A stretch of DNA of 64,000 nt from Kribbella sp. NBC_01245 (GTDB lineage: Bacteria; Actinomycetota; Actinomycetes; Propionibacteriales; Kribbellaceae), in NCBI RefSeq assembly GCF_036226525.1, contig NZ_CP108487.1, positions 3,162,001 through 3,226,000 on the forward strand. The letters are read 5' to 3'. Under the pieces are notes generated by a model that had not been told where the DNA came from, did not search any database, and saw only the letters and a list, made by a program, of their open reading frames with translations. Positions 34,242 to 44,600 of the stretch are shown here, piece by piece. Every line of letters starts with the position of its first letter. Position 1 is the stretch's first letter. Both the position numbers and the translations under genes were made by a program.

Positions 34242-34673
34242 GTGGAGGTACCGGGACGGTATTACAACCCCCGATCGCAGGTCAGTGACCTGGAACGCCT
34301 CCTGAAGTCCCTGCCAGGTCCGACACACCCAGCCCGTCCGACAGCCCCCATGCCGGGTTCAGCGAAACAGCTCAAGCCTGATCAGATCAGCGAACTAGTC
34401 GCTGGCTACCAAGACGGGCTCGGCGTCTCGCAACTCGGGGCACGGTTCGGCATCAAGCGCCAAACCGTCAGCCAGATCCTGCACCGACAAGGTATCGCTA
34501 TGCGCCAACGTGGGCTCACCCCTGAACAGATCGATGAAGCCGTCCGCTTGTACGAAGGCGGATGGTCTCTGGCACGGATTGGGGAGAGGATGGGCGTAAA
34601 CGCGAAGACCGTACTAGCAAGGCTCCGCGATCGTCATATATCAACACGCGACACCCACGGCCGGGAACGATGA
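34242..34673 (+). CDS. Helix-turn-helix protein related to resolvase/recombinase DNA-binding domains
   Basis: Residues ~15-143 hold DLERLLKSLPGPTHP, then two helix-turn-helix repeats: LVAGYQDGLGVSQLGARFGIKRQTVSQILHR and AVRLYEGGWSLARIGERMGVNAKTVLARLRD, ending RDTHGRER. This tandem Hin-like layout is frequent in actinobacterial mobile elements as a free DNA-binding protein or the tail of a recombinase. The start is uncertain: GTG 34242 or ATG 34350 (MPGSAKQL). Confidence 0.7.
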   Translation: MEVPGRYYNPRSQVSDLERLLKSLPGPTHPARPTAPMPGSAKQLKPDQISELVAGYQDGLGVSQLGARFGIKRQTVSQILHRQGIAMRQRGLTPEQIDEAVRLYEGGWSLARIGERMGVNAKTVLARLRDRHISTRDTHGRER

Positions 34674-34812
34674 GGGCGAACTCCCTGATCAACCGTTCAT
34701 GCCGAGCGCTCTATTAAACCACTCCCATGATTCATCAAGTTTCATGGCGGCCGGCGTAAGGGCAGATCCGCCCCGTAACCCACGCTGAGCGACCCTACTT
34801 TCTTCACTCTAA

Positions 34813-34850
34813 AGCGCCCCTGATTCCACGCGGAATTAGGGGCGCTTTGC
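34813..34850. terminator. Bidirectional terminator
   Basis: AAAGCGCCCCT (34813-34823) pairs with AGGGGCGCTTT (34840-34850), extended by ATTCC/GGAAT, around an ACGC loop. The A- and T-rich ends suit both strands. Confidence 0.85.
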
Positions 34851-34864
34851 ATTCTGTTCATGCT

Positions 34865-34892
34865 TTGGAAATTGATCCAATTGTGTTATAAG
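34865..34892 (+). promoter_or_regulatory. Sigma-70-type promoter for the SGNH hydrolase gene
   Basis: TTGGAA (34865-34870), 16 bp, TATAAG (34887-34892), in an AT-rich stretch unlike the flanking DNA and about 120 bp before the start codon. Confidence 0.5.
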
Positions 34893-35015
34893 CAGTAAGG
34901 CTCTTCAGGCTATTAAAGAGAACCGATATCAGGTGAGGCGACGCGCAAAAACGTTGCCCCTATTTCGTTCTCGCTCATTCACAACTAGGCAAAAATGAAA
35001 GTTGGTGGAACACGC

Positions 35016-37253
35016 ATGTCTAAAACACGACGCATCTCAGTACCGCTCGCTCTGTCGGGCGTACTGGCGTCGCTAATTGTGTACGTCTCTTCGGGGACGG
35101 CTGCAGCGGCAGAGTCCGTGCCGGAATTGCAGTGGCCTCCGGTCACCGCAAACGCCGACCGATACCCGCTCACAACCAGCCCTCAGGGCGACGTGACGAT
35201 CGGGTGCGGATCGACGCACACCGATAGCGGACTTGTCTACCAGGACGTTGTCACCTACGGCGCAGCCGGAACGGAGACACGTCATCTAGATCATGTCAAC
35301 AACTGCCTCAATCGGCCGGTTGTCGACAAGGTCGGCGACCTGTACGGGGCGGCAAACGCCAGCACCTATCTGCAGGCGTACCACAACAACGTCGAGAAGT
35401 GGAGGTATCAGGTCAACTGCTCTGGCTCATGGCCAGTGGTTGGCGCGGATGGCAACATCTACGTCATCAACAGTGCCAAGCGACTCATCGGGCTCTCGCC
35501 CGAAGTGGAGCCAGGCCAGACTCAGCCCAAGAAGGTGCTGGACATCCCAGCTCTCGGCCGGTGCGGCGACCAGTTGCGGGCGACCACATTCGGCATCGCA
35601 GTCATCTGGGACTACGGAACCAAGGTCAACTACTACACCTACGGCGGCAAGAATCTCGGTGCGCCACAGGGTGCTTACACCGGCGACCTCAACTTCCCCA
35701 TGGATGCTGATGGCCTGCTCTTCTACCCAACCTGGGTCGGATCGGGAAGTACCGCGAGCTTCAAGGTAAGCGCGTACAACCCGCTCACCAAGACGGTGAA
35801 ATGGACTGCATCCGAATCAACCTTCGGTAATGGCGCCAGTCCCTGGCTCACCTTTCCGACACCCGGTGGTGGCGCGGTGGTCTGGGGTCAACGGCAAAAG
35901 ATGGTCGGAGGCGTACCCACGGTACCGTCCGAGTACATGCAGGTGATGTTCTTCCTCAACTCCGTCGGCCAGAAGATCAAGGAAATCGAACTTCCCAAGC
36001 AGAACAGCGCCGGAGACTTGGCGGGCAACAACTACGTCACCGTCGACACCTCCGGGAAACTGGTACTTGTCCGCGACTGGAAGAAGTATCTCACTTTCTC
36101 CCCGTACAACGTGCCGTACATCACGATCGATGTCTTCAGCGCCTACAACGGGGATGTCCTGCAAGCTCCGAAGGTCATGAGCGGAAACAGCGACAACACG
36201 CAGGGCGAGGTGTACGGCTACAAGATCAAGGCCTCAACAGCCTCATCCACCATAGGACCGGGGACGCTTTACATCCCGGCACAGAAGTGCGCTGGCGGTT
36301 GCACCGGCTCTTCGATTGGAAACGTCAAGGTCTACCCGGTCAAGATAACTGGGCTTGGTCTTGACTACCCACGTGGTGCAGTGATTGAGACGCCCCCGTG
36401 GCCGGCTTCGCCCTACGTTGCACTCGGCGACTCGTTTTCGTCCGGTGAAGGCGTCCCTCCCTTTGAGAGCGGGACGGACGAGACTGGACTCAATACGTGT
36501 CACCGAAGCACCGCGGCCTATGCCCGGCTGATTGCCGGTACAAGCGCTAAGATCCCTCCATTTGGCACCAACGGCTTCCGAGCTTGCTCGGGGGCAGTGA
36601 CCGATAACGTCTGGGATCTTCCGCAGGCGAATGAAGGAATCCAGATCGGCCTAAACCCCGATCCAACCATCCAGCTCGTGACCATCAGCATCGGTGGAAA
36701 CGACATGGGCTTCTCCGACTTCGCCACGCAGTGCGTCATCAGCACGTGCGACGTCGGGAGCGCTGCGTACAACACGGCGCTCAACAAGATCAACAACGAG
36801 ATCCCGGGCAAGCTGGAGACGACGTACAAGAAGATTCTCCAGTACGCTCCGAACGCCAAGATCTACGTTGTTGGGTACCCGCAGGTTATCGCGGATAAGC
36901 CCGTCTCCGCTCCCGACGATATTCGATGCGTCTACATGCAGGACGGAGCCACCAGGTGGGGTGACGCTCGGGCGGCACGAGACATCGTGCAGAAGTTGAA
37001 CGAGAAGATCAGTCAGAAGATCTTCGAGCTTCGCGCCTTGAGTACGGACAATACCCGCCTTCGATTCGTTTTCATGAACGACCCGGCGACCTCGCCATTC
37101 GTGGGACGCGAGATCTGTGGTGTTAGCACCACGTCCTACTTCCAGAACGTCGATCAGATCAATCCCGATCGGAGGTACATCTTCCATCCGAACCAGCTTG
37201 GGCAGAACGCCTATGCGACGATCGTAGGAGGGACAATTAACGCTTCTAGCTGA
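35016..37253 (+). CDS. Secreted SGNH/GDSL hydrolase with N-terminal propeller-like region
   Basis: The 745-aa product has a signal peptide (MSKTRRISVPLALSGVLASL, cleavage near AAA). Residues ~30-450 look like a beta-propeller (VGADGNIYVINSAKRLIGL, ADGLLFYPTWVGSGS). Residues ~465-745 are an SGNH hydrolase: block I ALGDSFSSGEG with the nucleophile Ser, block III ISIGGNDMGF, block V FHPNQLGQNAY with the catalytic His. The start at 35016 was preferred to ATG 34995 because the signal peptide begins there. Probably an esterase acting on a surface glycolipid or polysaccharide. GC is lower than in region 1. Confidence 0.88.
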   Translation: MSKTRRISVPLALSGVLASLIVYVSSGTAAAAESVPELQWPPVTANADRYPLTTSPQGDVTIGCGSTHTDSGLVYQDVVTYGAAGTETRHLDHVNNCLNRPVVDKVGDLYGAANASTYLQAYHNNVEKWRYQVNCSGSWPVVGADGNIYVINSAKRLIGLSPEVEPGQTQPKKVLDIPALGRCGDQLRATTFGIAVIWDYGTKVNYYTYGGKNLGAPQGAYTGDLNFPMDADGLLFYPTWVGSGSTASFKVSAYNPLTKTVKWTASESTFGNGASPWLTFPTPGGGAVVWGQRQKMVGGVPTVPSEYMQVMFFLNSVGQKIKEIELPKQNSAGDLAGNNYVTVDTSGKLVLVRDWKKYLTFSPYNVPYITIDVFSAYNGDVLQAPKVMSGNSDNTQGEVYGYKIKASTASSTIGPGTLYIPAQKCAGGCTGSSIGNVKVYPVKITGLGLDYPRGAVIETPPWPASPYVALGDSFSSGEGVPPFESGTDETGLNTCHRSTAAYARLIAGTSAKIPPFGTNGFRACSGAVTDNVWDLPQANEGIQIGLNPDPTIQLVTISIGGNDMGFSDFATQCVISTCDVGSAAYNTALNKINNEIPGKLETTYKKILQYAPNAKIYVVGYPQVIADKPVSAPDDIRCVYMQDGATRWGDARAARDIVQKLNEKISQKIFELRALSTDNTRLRFVFMNDPATSPFVGREICGVSTTSYFQNVDQINPDRRYIFHPNQLGQNAYATIVGGTINASS

Positions 37254-37274
37254 GCTTGCCTGAAGAGCCAAAAT

Positions 37275-37319
37275 GCCCTCAGTTCCCATCTGCCGAAAGG
37301 CTTTGCGGGAACTGGGGGC
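37275..37319 (+). terminator. Terminator after the SGNH hydrolase gene
   Basis: CAGTTCCC (37280-37287)/GGGAACTG (37307-37314), extended by GCCCT/GGGGC with one wobble, 21 nt after the stop. Confidence 0.7.
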
Positions 37320-37356
37320 TACTTCATGTCTTGATGTTCTTGAATTGGTCGATCTA

Positions 37357-37728
37357 TCAGTATGCCAGAGTGTTGCGAAGCCACATCTCTACCCAAAACC
37401 ACATGAACGTAAGCCAATATCCAAGGAAAGACAACGCCAGGGTAGCTGCAATGACACCGCCAACCTTCAAGACTCTATCGAACTTCGCGTTGTAGAAGAA
37501 CGCGAGCGAAAGGATGAAAGCGCCAATAACCGTTGGGCCGAGGGACAACGTATCTTGCCAATTTCCAGCATCGGCACACCCGCTGGCATTCGCTAAGCCA
37601 CAGTAGAACAAGTGGCCAGATGACAGCGCGATGACTATGGGCCAGGCGACAAACAGGACGCCTCCCGTTATCAACAGCTTTAGGTTTAGTTTATATCCTC
37701 CGGTTCGTGGTTTCGGTGTAGCAATCAT
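37357..37728 (-). CDS. Small hypothetical membrane protein
   Basis: A 123-aa protein with three membrane segments (LLITGGVLFVAWPIVIALSS, LGPTVIGAFILSLAFFYNA, VIAATLALSFLGYWLTFMW) and two Cys in the first extracytoplasmic loop (FYCGLANASGCADAG). Family unknown. It is AT-richer than typical host genes and sits at the edge of the defence island. Confidence 0.65.
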   Translation of the reverse strand: MIATPKPRTGGYKLNLKLLITGGVLFVAWPIVIALSSGHLFYCGLANASGCADAGNWQDTLSLGPTVIGAFILSLAFFYNAKFDRVLKVGGVIAATLALSFLGYWLTFMWFWVEMWLRNTLAY

Positions 37729-37860
37729 AATATTATATTAGCGCATTCTTCACATAGCTCCTAGCCTTTAGCATTTTAGCTAGGCTGACAGCGGGGAGCG
37801 CAAATGTGAATCGGGCCGACCTTCATTCCCTTCGGCACCTGGACAATCCCGAGTAAGTAA

Positions 37861-38940
37861 TTAGCCTTTTGATTCCCATATCTGCAAGCTATACTTTGCA
37901 GGGTTTTCTAAGACAAAGGCGACGCTGTGGCGAGCACGAGTGACGGCGACATAGAGACCACAGGCGGTACTCGGAGCTAGCGCTGCGCCAGAAGTCAGAA
38001 ACTTGGCGATCGGCTTCGTAGGATATATCAACACCCGATCGACGGTTATGCCTTTAACGACCCCGAAGTTTCTGAACGGAAGATCAACGTCGGCTGCAGT
38101 GGTCTTACTGTATCGCAAACAAAGAGGATCGTACTGTTCGACGTAATCTGACAAGTCATGCGGCGCTAGTGCGAACAGCCCATCGTGTGCCGTCGCGGCC
38201 CGCTCCATAGATTCCGTCGGCGCGAAATTGAGAGAGTTCGGAAAGATCGAATCCGAGAACGTCGCGATCTGCTGATTGGAGCGCCACGTCTGAGTTGAGT
38301 GCTCGATCACAAGAGCACCAGATTTCTCATGCTTAGCAAACCAATCGAGCATGTTTATCCCGCGGTACTGTGGCAGGTTTCGGTCACGGGGATTGGTGTC
38401 GAACACTGACTGGCGGATATCCCCGACCACGGTTAGGTCAATTGTCGATCGCATTAGCTCTTCTAGAACGTAGAGATCGCAACCGGTCAGATCCTGAACC
38501 TCATCGATGTAGATTTCATCATAGATGCGCTGGAGTCGATTAACGACCATCCCCTTACTCGCCTTAGACACATCTGTCGCGAGTTTGGAGAGATGCAGCT
38601 TGTAAGCGCGGCCGTCCCTATCGAGGAAGCGCTCTTCCCCTGAGGCATACCGACCCTTTGCCGACTCACCATCGAAGTTGAATCCTCGCAAGCGCCGATC
38701 GGGATAGACGATCGGGAGGAACGGGCGAACCCAATGTCTGAGAAGGAATGAGTACCAGCCCATGACCTCCGGCATGGCGCCGGCAGGACATGCTTTTTGC
38801 AGGCGGCCCGTGAGCTCCGCCTGTCCAGTGAGGGTGAAGGTGAGCGCCAGGATGCGACGACCTTCCGGTGCACTGGCGCAGGCGTCGACGATCGATTGGG
38901 TCTTGCGAGATCCTGCAACCGCCAGGATCACCTTGTTCAT
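37861..38940 (-). CDS. gajB: UvrD-like helicase, Gabija GajB
   Basis: The 359-aa protein has superfamily 1 helicase motifs: P-loop AVAGSRKTQ near the N-terminus (Arg where the last Gly of GSGKT is usual), motif Ia LALTFTLTGQAEL, motif II YIDEVQDL, motif III VVGDIRQSVFDTN and motif VI GLYVAVTRARHSV. It overlaps gajA by 4 bp and lies directly downstream, the order of Gabija anti-phage systems, where GajA and GajB form one complex. It is shorter than the ~490-aa reference GajB. Confidence 0.87.
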   Translation of the reverse strand: MNKVILAVAGSRKTQSIVDACASAPEGRRILALTFTLTGQAELTGRLQKACPAGAMPEVMGWYSFLLRHWVRPFLPIVYPDRRLRGFNFDGESAKGRYASGEERFLDRDGRAYKLHLSKLATDVSKASKGMVVNRLQRIYDEIYIDEVQDLTGCDLYVLEELMRSTIDLTVVGDIRQSVFDTNPRDRNLPQYRGINMLDWFAKHEKSGALVIEHSTQTWRSNQQIATFSDSIFPNSLNFAPTESMERAATAHDGLFALAPHDLSDYVEQYDPLCLRYSKTTAADVDLPFRNFGVVKGITVDRVLIYPTKPIAKFLTSGAALAPSTACGLYVAVTRARHSVAFVLENPAKYSLQIWESKG

Positions 38941-40535
38941 ACGACGAACTCAATCGCATCTAGCAGATAGGGAGGAAACTTCACGTGAGTCGTTGACTCG
39001 GCAATGCGCAGCGCAGCCTCGGTCTTGTTGTCCGTCATGTAAGCCGCCACGGTCTTGGCCCCGGTGTAGCCCAGCGCCGTACGTACGTGAGCCTCGCCGT
39101 TGGCCTTGATCAACTGGGGCTCGAGCGTAGTCCCGTCCATAGGATCGCCGATGAACAGCTCGCGGACGCCGTCCTCCAAGTACTCGGTGTACAGCGCCTT
39201 CCAATGATCGGCGGTCTTTCCGTCGTTATCGCGCAGTGCGGCCACTCGGCGTCCCAATGCCGCACAGACGGCTAGGCTGCGCCCGAGGGCGACACCGCCC
39301 ATCGAGATCACATCAACACCACGCGAGATCGGCGTCACGCCATGCTCGTCAAGGAAGGCGCGCTCGAACAGCATCTCGTCAGATGGTCCTTCAACCAGGA
39401 CGATCGACTTGGCCAAGACCAGTCTGAGTGTGTCGTAGCCAGACAGCTTCTTGAAGTACTTGACCGTCTCCTTTGGGAGATCTCCGAACTCAGCCTTCTT
39501 GCCCTCGTGCAAGAGGATGAGCTTGTCGAGGCCGAGCCGGTTCAATACGAACGAGCTGTGGGTGGTCAGGAAGACTTGACGGCTGCCAGCGAGGGTCTCG
39601 ATACGTGACACGAGCTTCGTCAGGCTGGTGTGAGAGAGGTGGTTTTCAGGCTCCTCGACCAGCACGTACGAAGTTCCAGTGGCAGTGCGGTTCATAGCAA
39701 GCGCCACCTTGATAGCCGCTTGCTGGCCTTGGCCGGCCATCGCGAACGGGACGTCGGCGACCTGCGGCACGATGCCAGACTCCCAAGATGCACTAGCCGA
39801 CTGGTCCATCTGGAGGCCGATAGCCTGGTCATGGATACCCGGAGCTTCGGCAGCGATCCGCTCATTGACATTGTTGAGCGTCGTCCGCGTGATGGTATGA
39901 CGAGCGTTCCGGTGGGCTACGGAGATCGCTGCCCGCTCCTTCGCGTCAACATAGTCGCCCAACATCTCGCGCGTGTGGTAATCCACGCCTGATGTCGATC
40001 GAATCGTGCGAGAGTCGATGACTGATACGCCCAATCCCTTGGGACGCCGCTTCAACGGCGCATCGGAGAAATCGAGCCACTCCACATCATAGAACTCGAC
40101 GGGAAGAATCTCAGGCCTATCTTCACTCGCAAGATACTCCGCGCACTCGATTGCGAAGTCGTTCGACGGCGTAATCTTGAGCCTCACGCCTGGCACACCT
40201 TCTTGGCGGGAGTTGTGTACGCCCAGTAGCGGCTGCAATGCATCGTCTTCGTTCGACAGGTAGAGCTCGATTAGAATCTCTGGCAGGGGAAGCGGCTCAT
40301 CCGTCGCAAGAGATGTGAAGTACTGCGCCACCACATCTTGGTTGAACCAGTATGGATTGAGCTCTTCCCGAGCCCACCTGCCATTGATTCGACCTGTCAG
40401 CGCCATCGCGATAGCTTCCATCAAGGTCGACTTGCCCGCCTCATTATCGCCGACAATGATATTCATGCCAGCATTAGGCTGCAGGTCTAGGTCCTTGAAT
40501 ACGCGGTAGCCTTTGATGACGATTCGTTCGATCAT
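38937..40535 (-). CDS. gajA: OLD-family ATPase-TOPRIM nuclease, Gabija GajA
   Basis: The 532-aa protein has an N-terminal ABC-type ATPase (Walker A GDNEAGKST, residues 29-37; signature-like AGQGQQAAIK; Walker B YVLVEEPENHLS; TTHSSFVLNRL) and a C-terminal TOPRIM domain (SIVLVEGPSDEMLF with the catalytic Glu; RVAALRDNDGK with the Asp pair). In Gabija, GajA is a nucleotide-sensing DNA nickase activated when phage replication depletes NTPs. The 4-bp overlap with the helicase gene supports the system call. Confidence 0.9.
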   Translation of the reverse strand: MIERIVIKGYRVFKDLDLQPNAGMNIIVGDNEAGKSTLMEAIAMALTGRINGRWAREELNPYWFNQDVVAQYFTSLATDEPLPLPEILIELYLSNEDDALQPLLGVHNSRQEGVPGVRLKITPSNDFAIECAEYLASEDRPEILPVEFYDVEWLDFSDAPLKRRPKGLGVSVIDSRTIRSTSGVDYHTREMLGDYVDAKERAAISVAHRNARHTITRTTLNNVNERIAAEAPGIHDQAIGLQMDQSASASWESGIVPQVADVPFAMAGQGQQAAIKVALAMNRTATGTSYVLVEEPENHLSHTSLTKLVSRIETLAGSRQVFLTTHSSFVLNRLGLDKLILLHEGKKAEFGDLPKETVKYFKKLSGYDTLRLVLAKSIVLVEGPSDEMLFERAFLDEHGVTPISRGVDVISMGGVALGRSLAVCAALGRRVAALRDNDGKTADHWKALYTEYLEDGVRELFIGDPMDGTTLEPQLIKANGEAHVRTALGYTGAKTVAAYMTDNKTEAALRIAESTTHVKFPPYLLDAIEFVV

Positions 40536-40940
40536 ACGTATGTCTCATTATGGCATATATTCGCGAGGCGACGGCAAGTATTTAGCCACTCGCCGTCGTC
40601 TTGGTATTCGCCCGGTGGAGTTGCCCGCAGCAATCGACAGCTAGCAAATGCCTCGTTCGCCTGAATCTGGATCGCCCCCAACCCATCGAGACTGCACCTA
40701 CCGCTCCACGCCAGTGGATCGGCACCTTCCCCAGGCACAGCACTATGCCTTGGCTACGCAGGGTTGCCAAGACTTCGGTTGCAGATCGTGACCATCCGGA
40801 GCCAACACGCGTAGCTCGGTCTAGGGAGAAATAGCTGCCCGGCATCGAGGCCTATAGGGCCACCGGTCTCGACGTACCGCGCGCAGGCTCGCGTCCGCTT
40901 CATCGCCAAGGTGTCAAGAGGCCCGGCGGCGAACCCATCT
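40536..40940. other. Gap between Gabija and the restriction operon
   Basis: 405 nt on the leading side of gajA. A 68-codon minus-strand frame (40738-40532) ends in an ATGA overlap with gajA, but its sequence (GLGAIQIQANEAFASCRLL) matches nothing I know and two other frames of similar quality compete. The gajA promoter probably lies here. Confidence 0.45.
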
Positions 40941-41678
40941 TCAGCCTTGCTCTCCGTACGACCATTCTTCATGCCCCAGCGGCGCCTCGTTCAATTGATC
41001 GCGGCGGCTTCTCCAGCTCGGCAGGAACTTGTCCATGAGCTTGGTGAAACGTTGCCCGTGGTTGCGTTCTAGCAAGTGCGTCATCTCATGGACGAGGATG
41101 TATTCGAGACACTCGGGGTGCTTCTTCGCCAGCTCCACGTTGAACCAGATATGACCGGTCTCGCGGTTGCACGATCCCCACTTGGTCTTCATGCGCCGGA
41201 TACTCCACCGTGGCACCGACACTTCTAGGATCGGTTCCCATCGGGCGATCAGATCAGGGATTGCTGAGCGCAGTTGCTCACGGTGCCAATGATCGAGGAG
41301 TTCGCGACGGCGCTCTGGCGATGTGGCCTCGGGGACATACAGCAGCAGACGCTCGCCATCGACTTCAAGATGGGCTCGCCCTGGCCGTTCTATGACCTTG
41401 AGCCGGTGGCGGACTCCCCAGACGTAGTGTGACTCCCCCGTGATCATCTCGCGCTCGGTCTGGCGCTGGGCTGCGCGCATCTGTTCGCGCTGCTTCTTGA
41501 TCCACGACAGGCGTTGGATCACAGCCAAGCGCACGTGCTCGTCGTCGAGTCGTTCGGGTGCCGCCACGCGGACGCGACCCATGGGCGGGTAGACGCCGAT
41601 GTGCAGGTTCTTGATGTCCTTGTAGATGATGTCGATATCGATGCCGCGAACGGTCAGGTAGGCGCTAGCGGTACTCAT
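40941..41678 (-). CDS. YgjP/M48-like zinc metallopeptidase linked to the restriction operon
   Basis: This 245-aa protein has the zinc motif LVHEMTHLLERNHGQRF (HExxH plus downstream His) and the PRWSIRRMKTKWGSCN segment of the YgjP/DUF45 family. It is the last gene of the hsdM-hsdS-hsdR operon, overlapping hsdR by 14 bp. The family often accompanies type I restriction genes; its role there is not settled and may involve HsdR turnover, a guess from context. Confidence 0.85.
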   Translation of the reverse strand: MSTASAYLTVRGIDIDIIYKDIKNLHIGVYPPMGRVRVAAPERLDDEHVRLAVIQRLSWIKKQREQMRAAQRQTEREMITGESHYVWGVRHRLKVIERPGRAHLEVDGERLLLYVPEATSPERRRELLDHWHREQLRSAIPDLIARWEPILEVSVPRWSIRRMKTKWGSCNRETGHIWFNVELAKKHPECLEYILVHEMTHLLERNHGQRFTKLMDKFLPSWRSRRDQLNEAPLGHEEWSYGEQG

Positions 41679-44600
41679 GACGTACCTTCACCAGCTCAAA
41701 CAGTTCATCAAGACGGTCGAAGTCCGGCGGAAGTGTGCTCTTGATGGCCTTGCGGACCTTGCGCTCCTTGATGCGGCTGCCGACCCATGAGTCGGGCTTA
41801 GTCTGCCGAATGACGGTGTCGACCTCTATGGCGAGGTGCTCGTCGGGAAAGAGGAGGTCGACCAGGGCACGTTTCGCGCCGTCGTCAGCCCAGTCAGGGT
41901 ACTTCGTGTCGGACTCCTTGGTGCCGAGCTTCCTAGCTGCTTCGAGGAGCTGTGCAAGGTACGCCTGGTAGTCCAACGCACCTTGGCGACGTTGGTCGAG
42001 AAGGGCGTCCAACAGTTCGGACATCTTGTCGTAGTACTTGGGGTTCATCGCGCGCTCGTCGATAATCACCTTGCGCATGTTGTTGGTGATCGTCTCAGCG
42101 ACGGCCTCGGGATCCTTCTTGATGCCCTCGGGCAATTTGTCGATAGCCCCCGCCCCTAGCTGGACGATTAGGTCGATGAGTCCGGTGTCCTCGAAGTTGG
42201 AGACCACTTCTGAGGCGCCGGCCTGGATGTAGGTGTCGAGCAGGAAGCGCATACCCGCCTCGTACTGCTTGAAGTCGACGTCCTCACCGGCGCCAAGTTT
42301 CACCTCGTCACGCACGGCGGCGTAGTGGGCGATCTCCGAGCGGATGGCCTCGGCTTCGTCGGCCGTGTATCCAGCGTCTGTCATTTCGTTGGCGAGGTTG
42401 GCGTAAGCGCGGGTGACGCCCGCGACAGCCTTGTAGAGCTCGACGCGCTTGGGTTCGTTGGCCTTGAGTTGCTCGGCGCTTCCCTGTTCGGCAGCGCAGA
42501 AGTACTGCTGGTATTGCAGCGTGTTCTTCGGCGGCGCCACTGGCTCGCAGATGGCGCGAACCTTCTCTAGCGCCTCGTCGAGGTCCTCGCGGGCCTTATC
42601 GACGCGATCGGACAACAGCCCTTCAATGTCTTGCTTCTCGTAGCCGTCGAGCGCGCCGGATGTGTAGTCGGTGATGGCATTCTCAAGCGAGTTGAACAGG
42701 TCTTGGTAGTCGACGATGTAGCCGTAGTCCTTGTCGTCACCGTCGAGGCGGTTGACGCGGCAGATGGCTTGGAACAGGCCGTGGTCGCGCATCTTCTTGT
42801 CGATGTAAAGGTAGGTCGCGCTCGGGGCGTCGAAGCCGGTCAGGAGCTTGTCGACCACGATGAGGAGGCGCATCTGGCCGGGGTTCTTGAGGAACTGCTC
42901 CTTGACCTCTTTCTCAAACTGCTCGACCTTGGTCATGGCCACGTCTTGGGGCTCGCCAAAGTGGTCGGCCAGCATCTTGCGGTAGATGTCGTACTGGCGG
43001 ATCTTCTCGGTCTTGCCCTCGCCCGAGTCTTCCTTGGAGATATCACTCGGGTTGGGCGCATAGCTCGTGATGATGGCGCACTTGCCTGTGAAGCCGGCGT
43101 TGCAGAACAGCTCGTAGAACTTGCAGGCTTGATAGATGCTCGCGCCAACCAGCATGGCGTTCCCTCGGCCATCCAAGAGTCGAGGCTTGGTCTCCATATC
43201 GAGCAGGATGTCGTTGACGATCTGCTTGGCCCGCGGCTCGGACGATACGACCTTCTGCATCGTGCCCCAGCGCTTCTTGAGCTCAGCCTTGGACAGGTCG
43301 GTCATGCCCTTGGTCTTGACGTCAAACCACTTGTCGACATGTGCCGGCGAGGTCAGGTTCTGATCGATGTTGCGGGCCTCGTAGCGCAGGTCGAGCACGA
43401 CGCCGTCCTCGACGGCCTCGTCGAATTTGTAGGTGTGGATGAACGATCCGAAGGTCTCGATGCTGGTGGCCTTGTCAGCTTTGAGCAGCGGCGTGCCTGT
43501 GAAGCCGACGAACATCGCTCCCGGTAGCAGCTCCTTCATCGCGTTGTGCATCTTGCCGGATTGAGTGCGATGAGCCTCGTCGACGAAGATGAATAGATTG
43601 CCCTTGGCTCGGAACTCCTTGGGGATCTTGGCATTCAGCTCTTTGATGAAGTCGGCCTCTGCCTTGTCACTCGCAGAGTCGTCGTCCGAGCCGCGGAACT
43701 TGTGCACCAGCGAGCCGATTAGCCATTCAGTCGACTTGTTCAGCGTATCCAACAGATCCGCGCCGCTGGAGGTGCGGTAGATCTGCTCGTTGACGCCGTT
43801 GAAGACCTTCTCGATCTGCTCGTCCAGCTCGGTGCGGTCGGTGATTAGCAGGACCCTCGCATCGTCCTGGTGCTCACGAATCCACTTTGCCAGCCACACC
43901 ATCGTCAGCGACTTACCCGAGCCCTGGGTGTGCCAGATGACGCCGCCCTCGCGCTTGGCGATCCGGGCCTGCGCCGCCTTGACGCCGAAGTACTGATTGT
44001 GCCGGGCAGTCTTCTTCACACCCGAGTCGTAGACCATAAAATCATGGATCAACTCCAGCAGGCGCGACTTACTGCACAGTTGCTGCAGCGCCCGGTCGAG
44101 TGGGTCTTGAAGCTCTGAGGGCTCCTTCCACTCCAGCCAATACTTCTCCGGCGTATCGATGACGCTGTAGCGCAGGCCTTCGACGTCGTTGCCGGCCATG
44201 ACTAGCTGGACCGTGGAGAAGAACGGACGGATGAACTCTGGCTTCTGGTTTCCGATGGTCTGCCGGATGCCCTCGCTCACGGCCACCCGAGACCGCTTCA
44301 GTTCGAGCGTAACTAGGGCCAGGCCGTTGACGTACAGCGCGATATCCGGGCGCTTCGTGTGCTGACCTAATATGGTGACTTCCTCGACCACCACGAAGTG
44401 GTTGGCTTCCGGTGTGCTCCAGTCAATGAGCCAGACGGTCTCGAACTGCTCGCCAGCGCCACGCTTGACCTTTACGCCATAGCGCAGTAGGTCGTAGACC
44501 TCACGATTGGCCTCGTAGAGGTCGTGGCCGCCACCGATAGCGGCGGCCTTCTTGAGCTGCTCGATCGCCTTGTTGATCAGGTTATTGTCGTAGCCACGCG

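Noticed and set aside
34242..34265. tRNA 3' end resemblance (TGGTGGAGGTACCGGGAC)
   Set aside because: The expected T-loop (TTCGAA-type) is not present next to it, so it is not a tRNA fragment.
33453..34328. 291-codon minus-strand frame in the scar region
   Set aside because: Low-complexity, Arg/Ser-rich, runs through a terminator hairpin and overlaps a more credible gene start.
42631..43527. 298-codon frame antisense to hsdR
   Set aside because: Leu/Val/Asp-rich shadow of the translocase domain.
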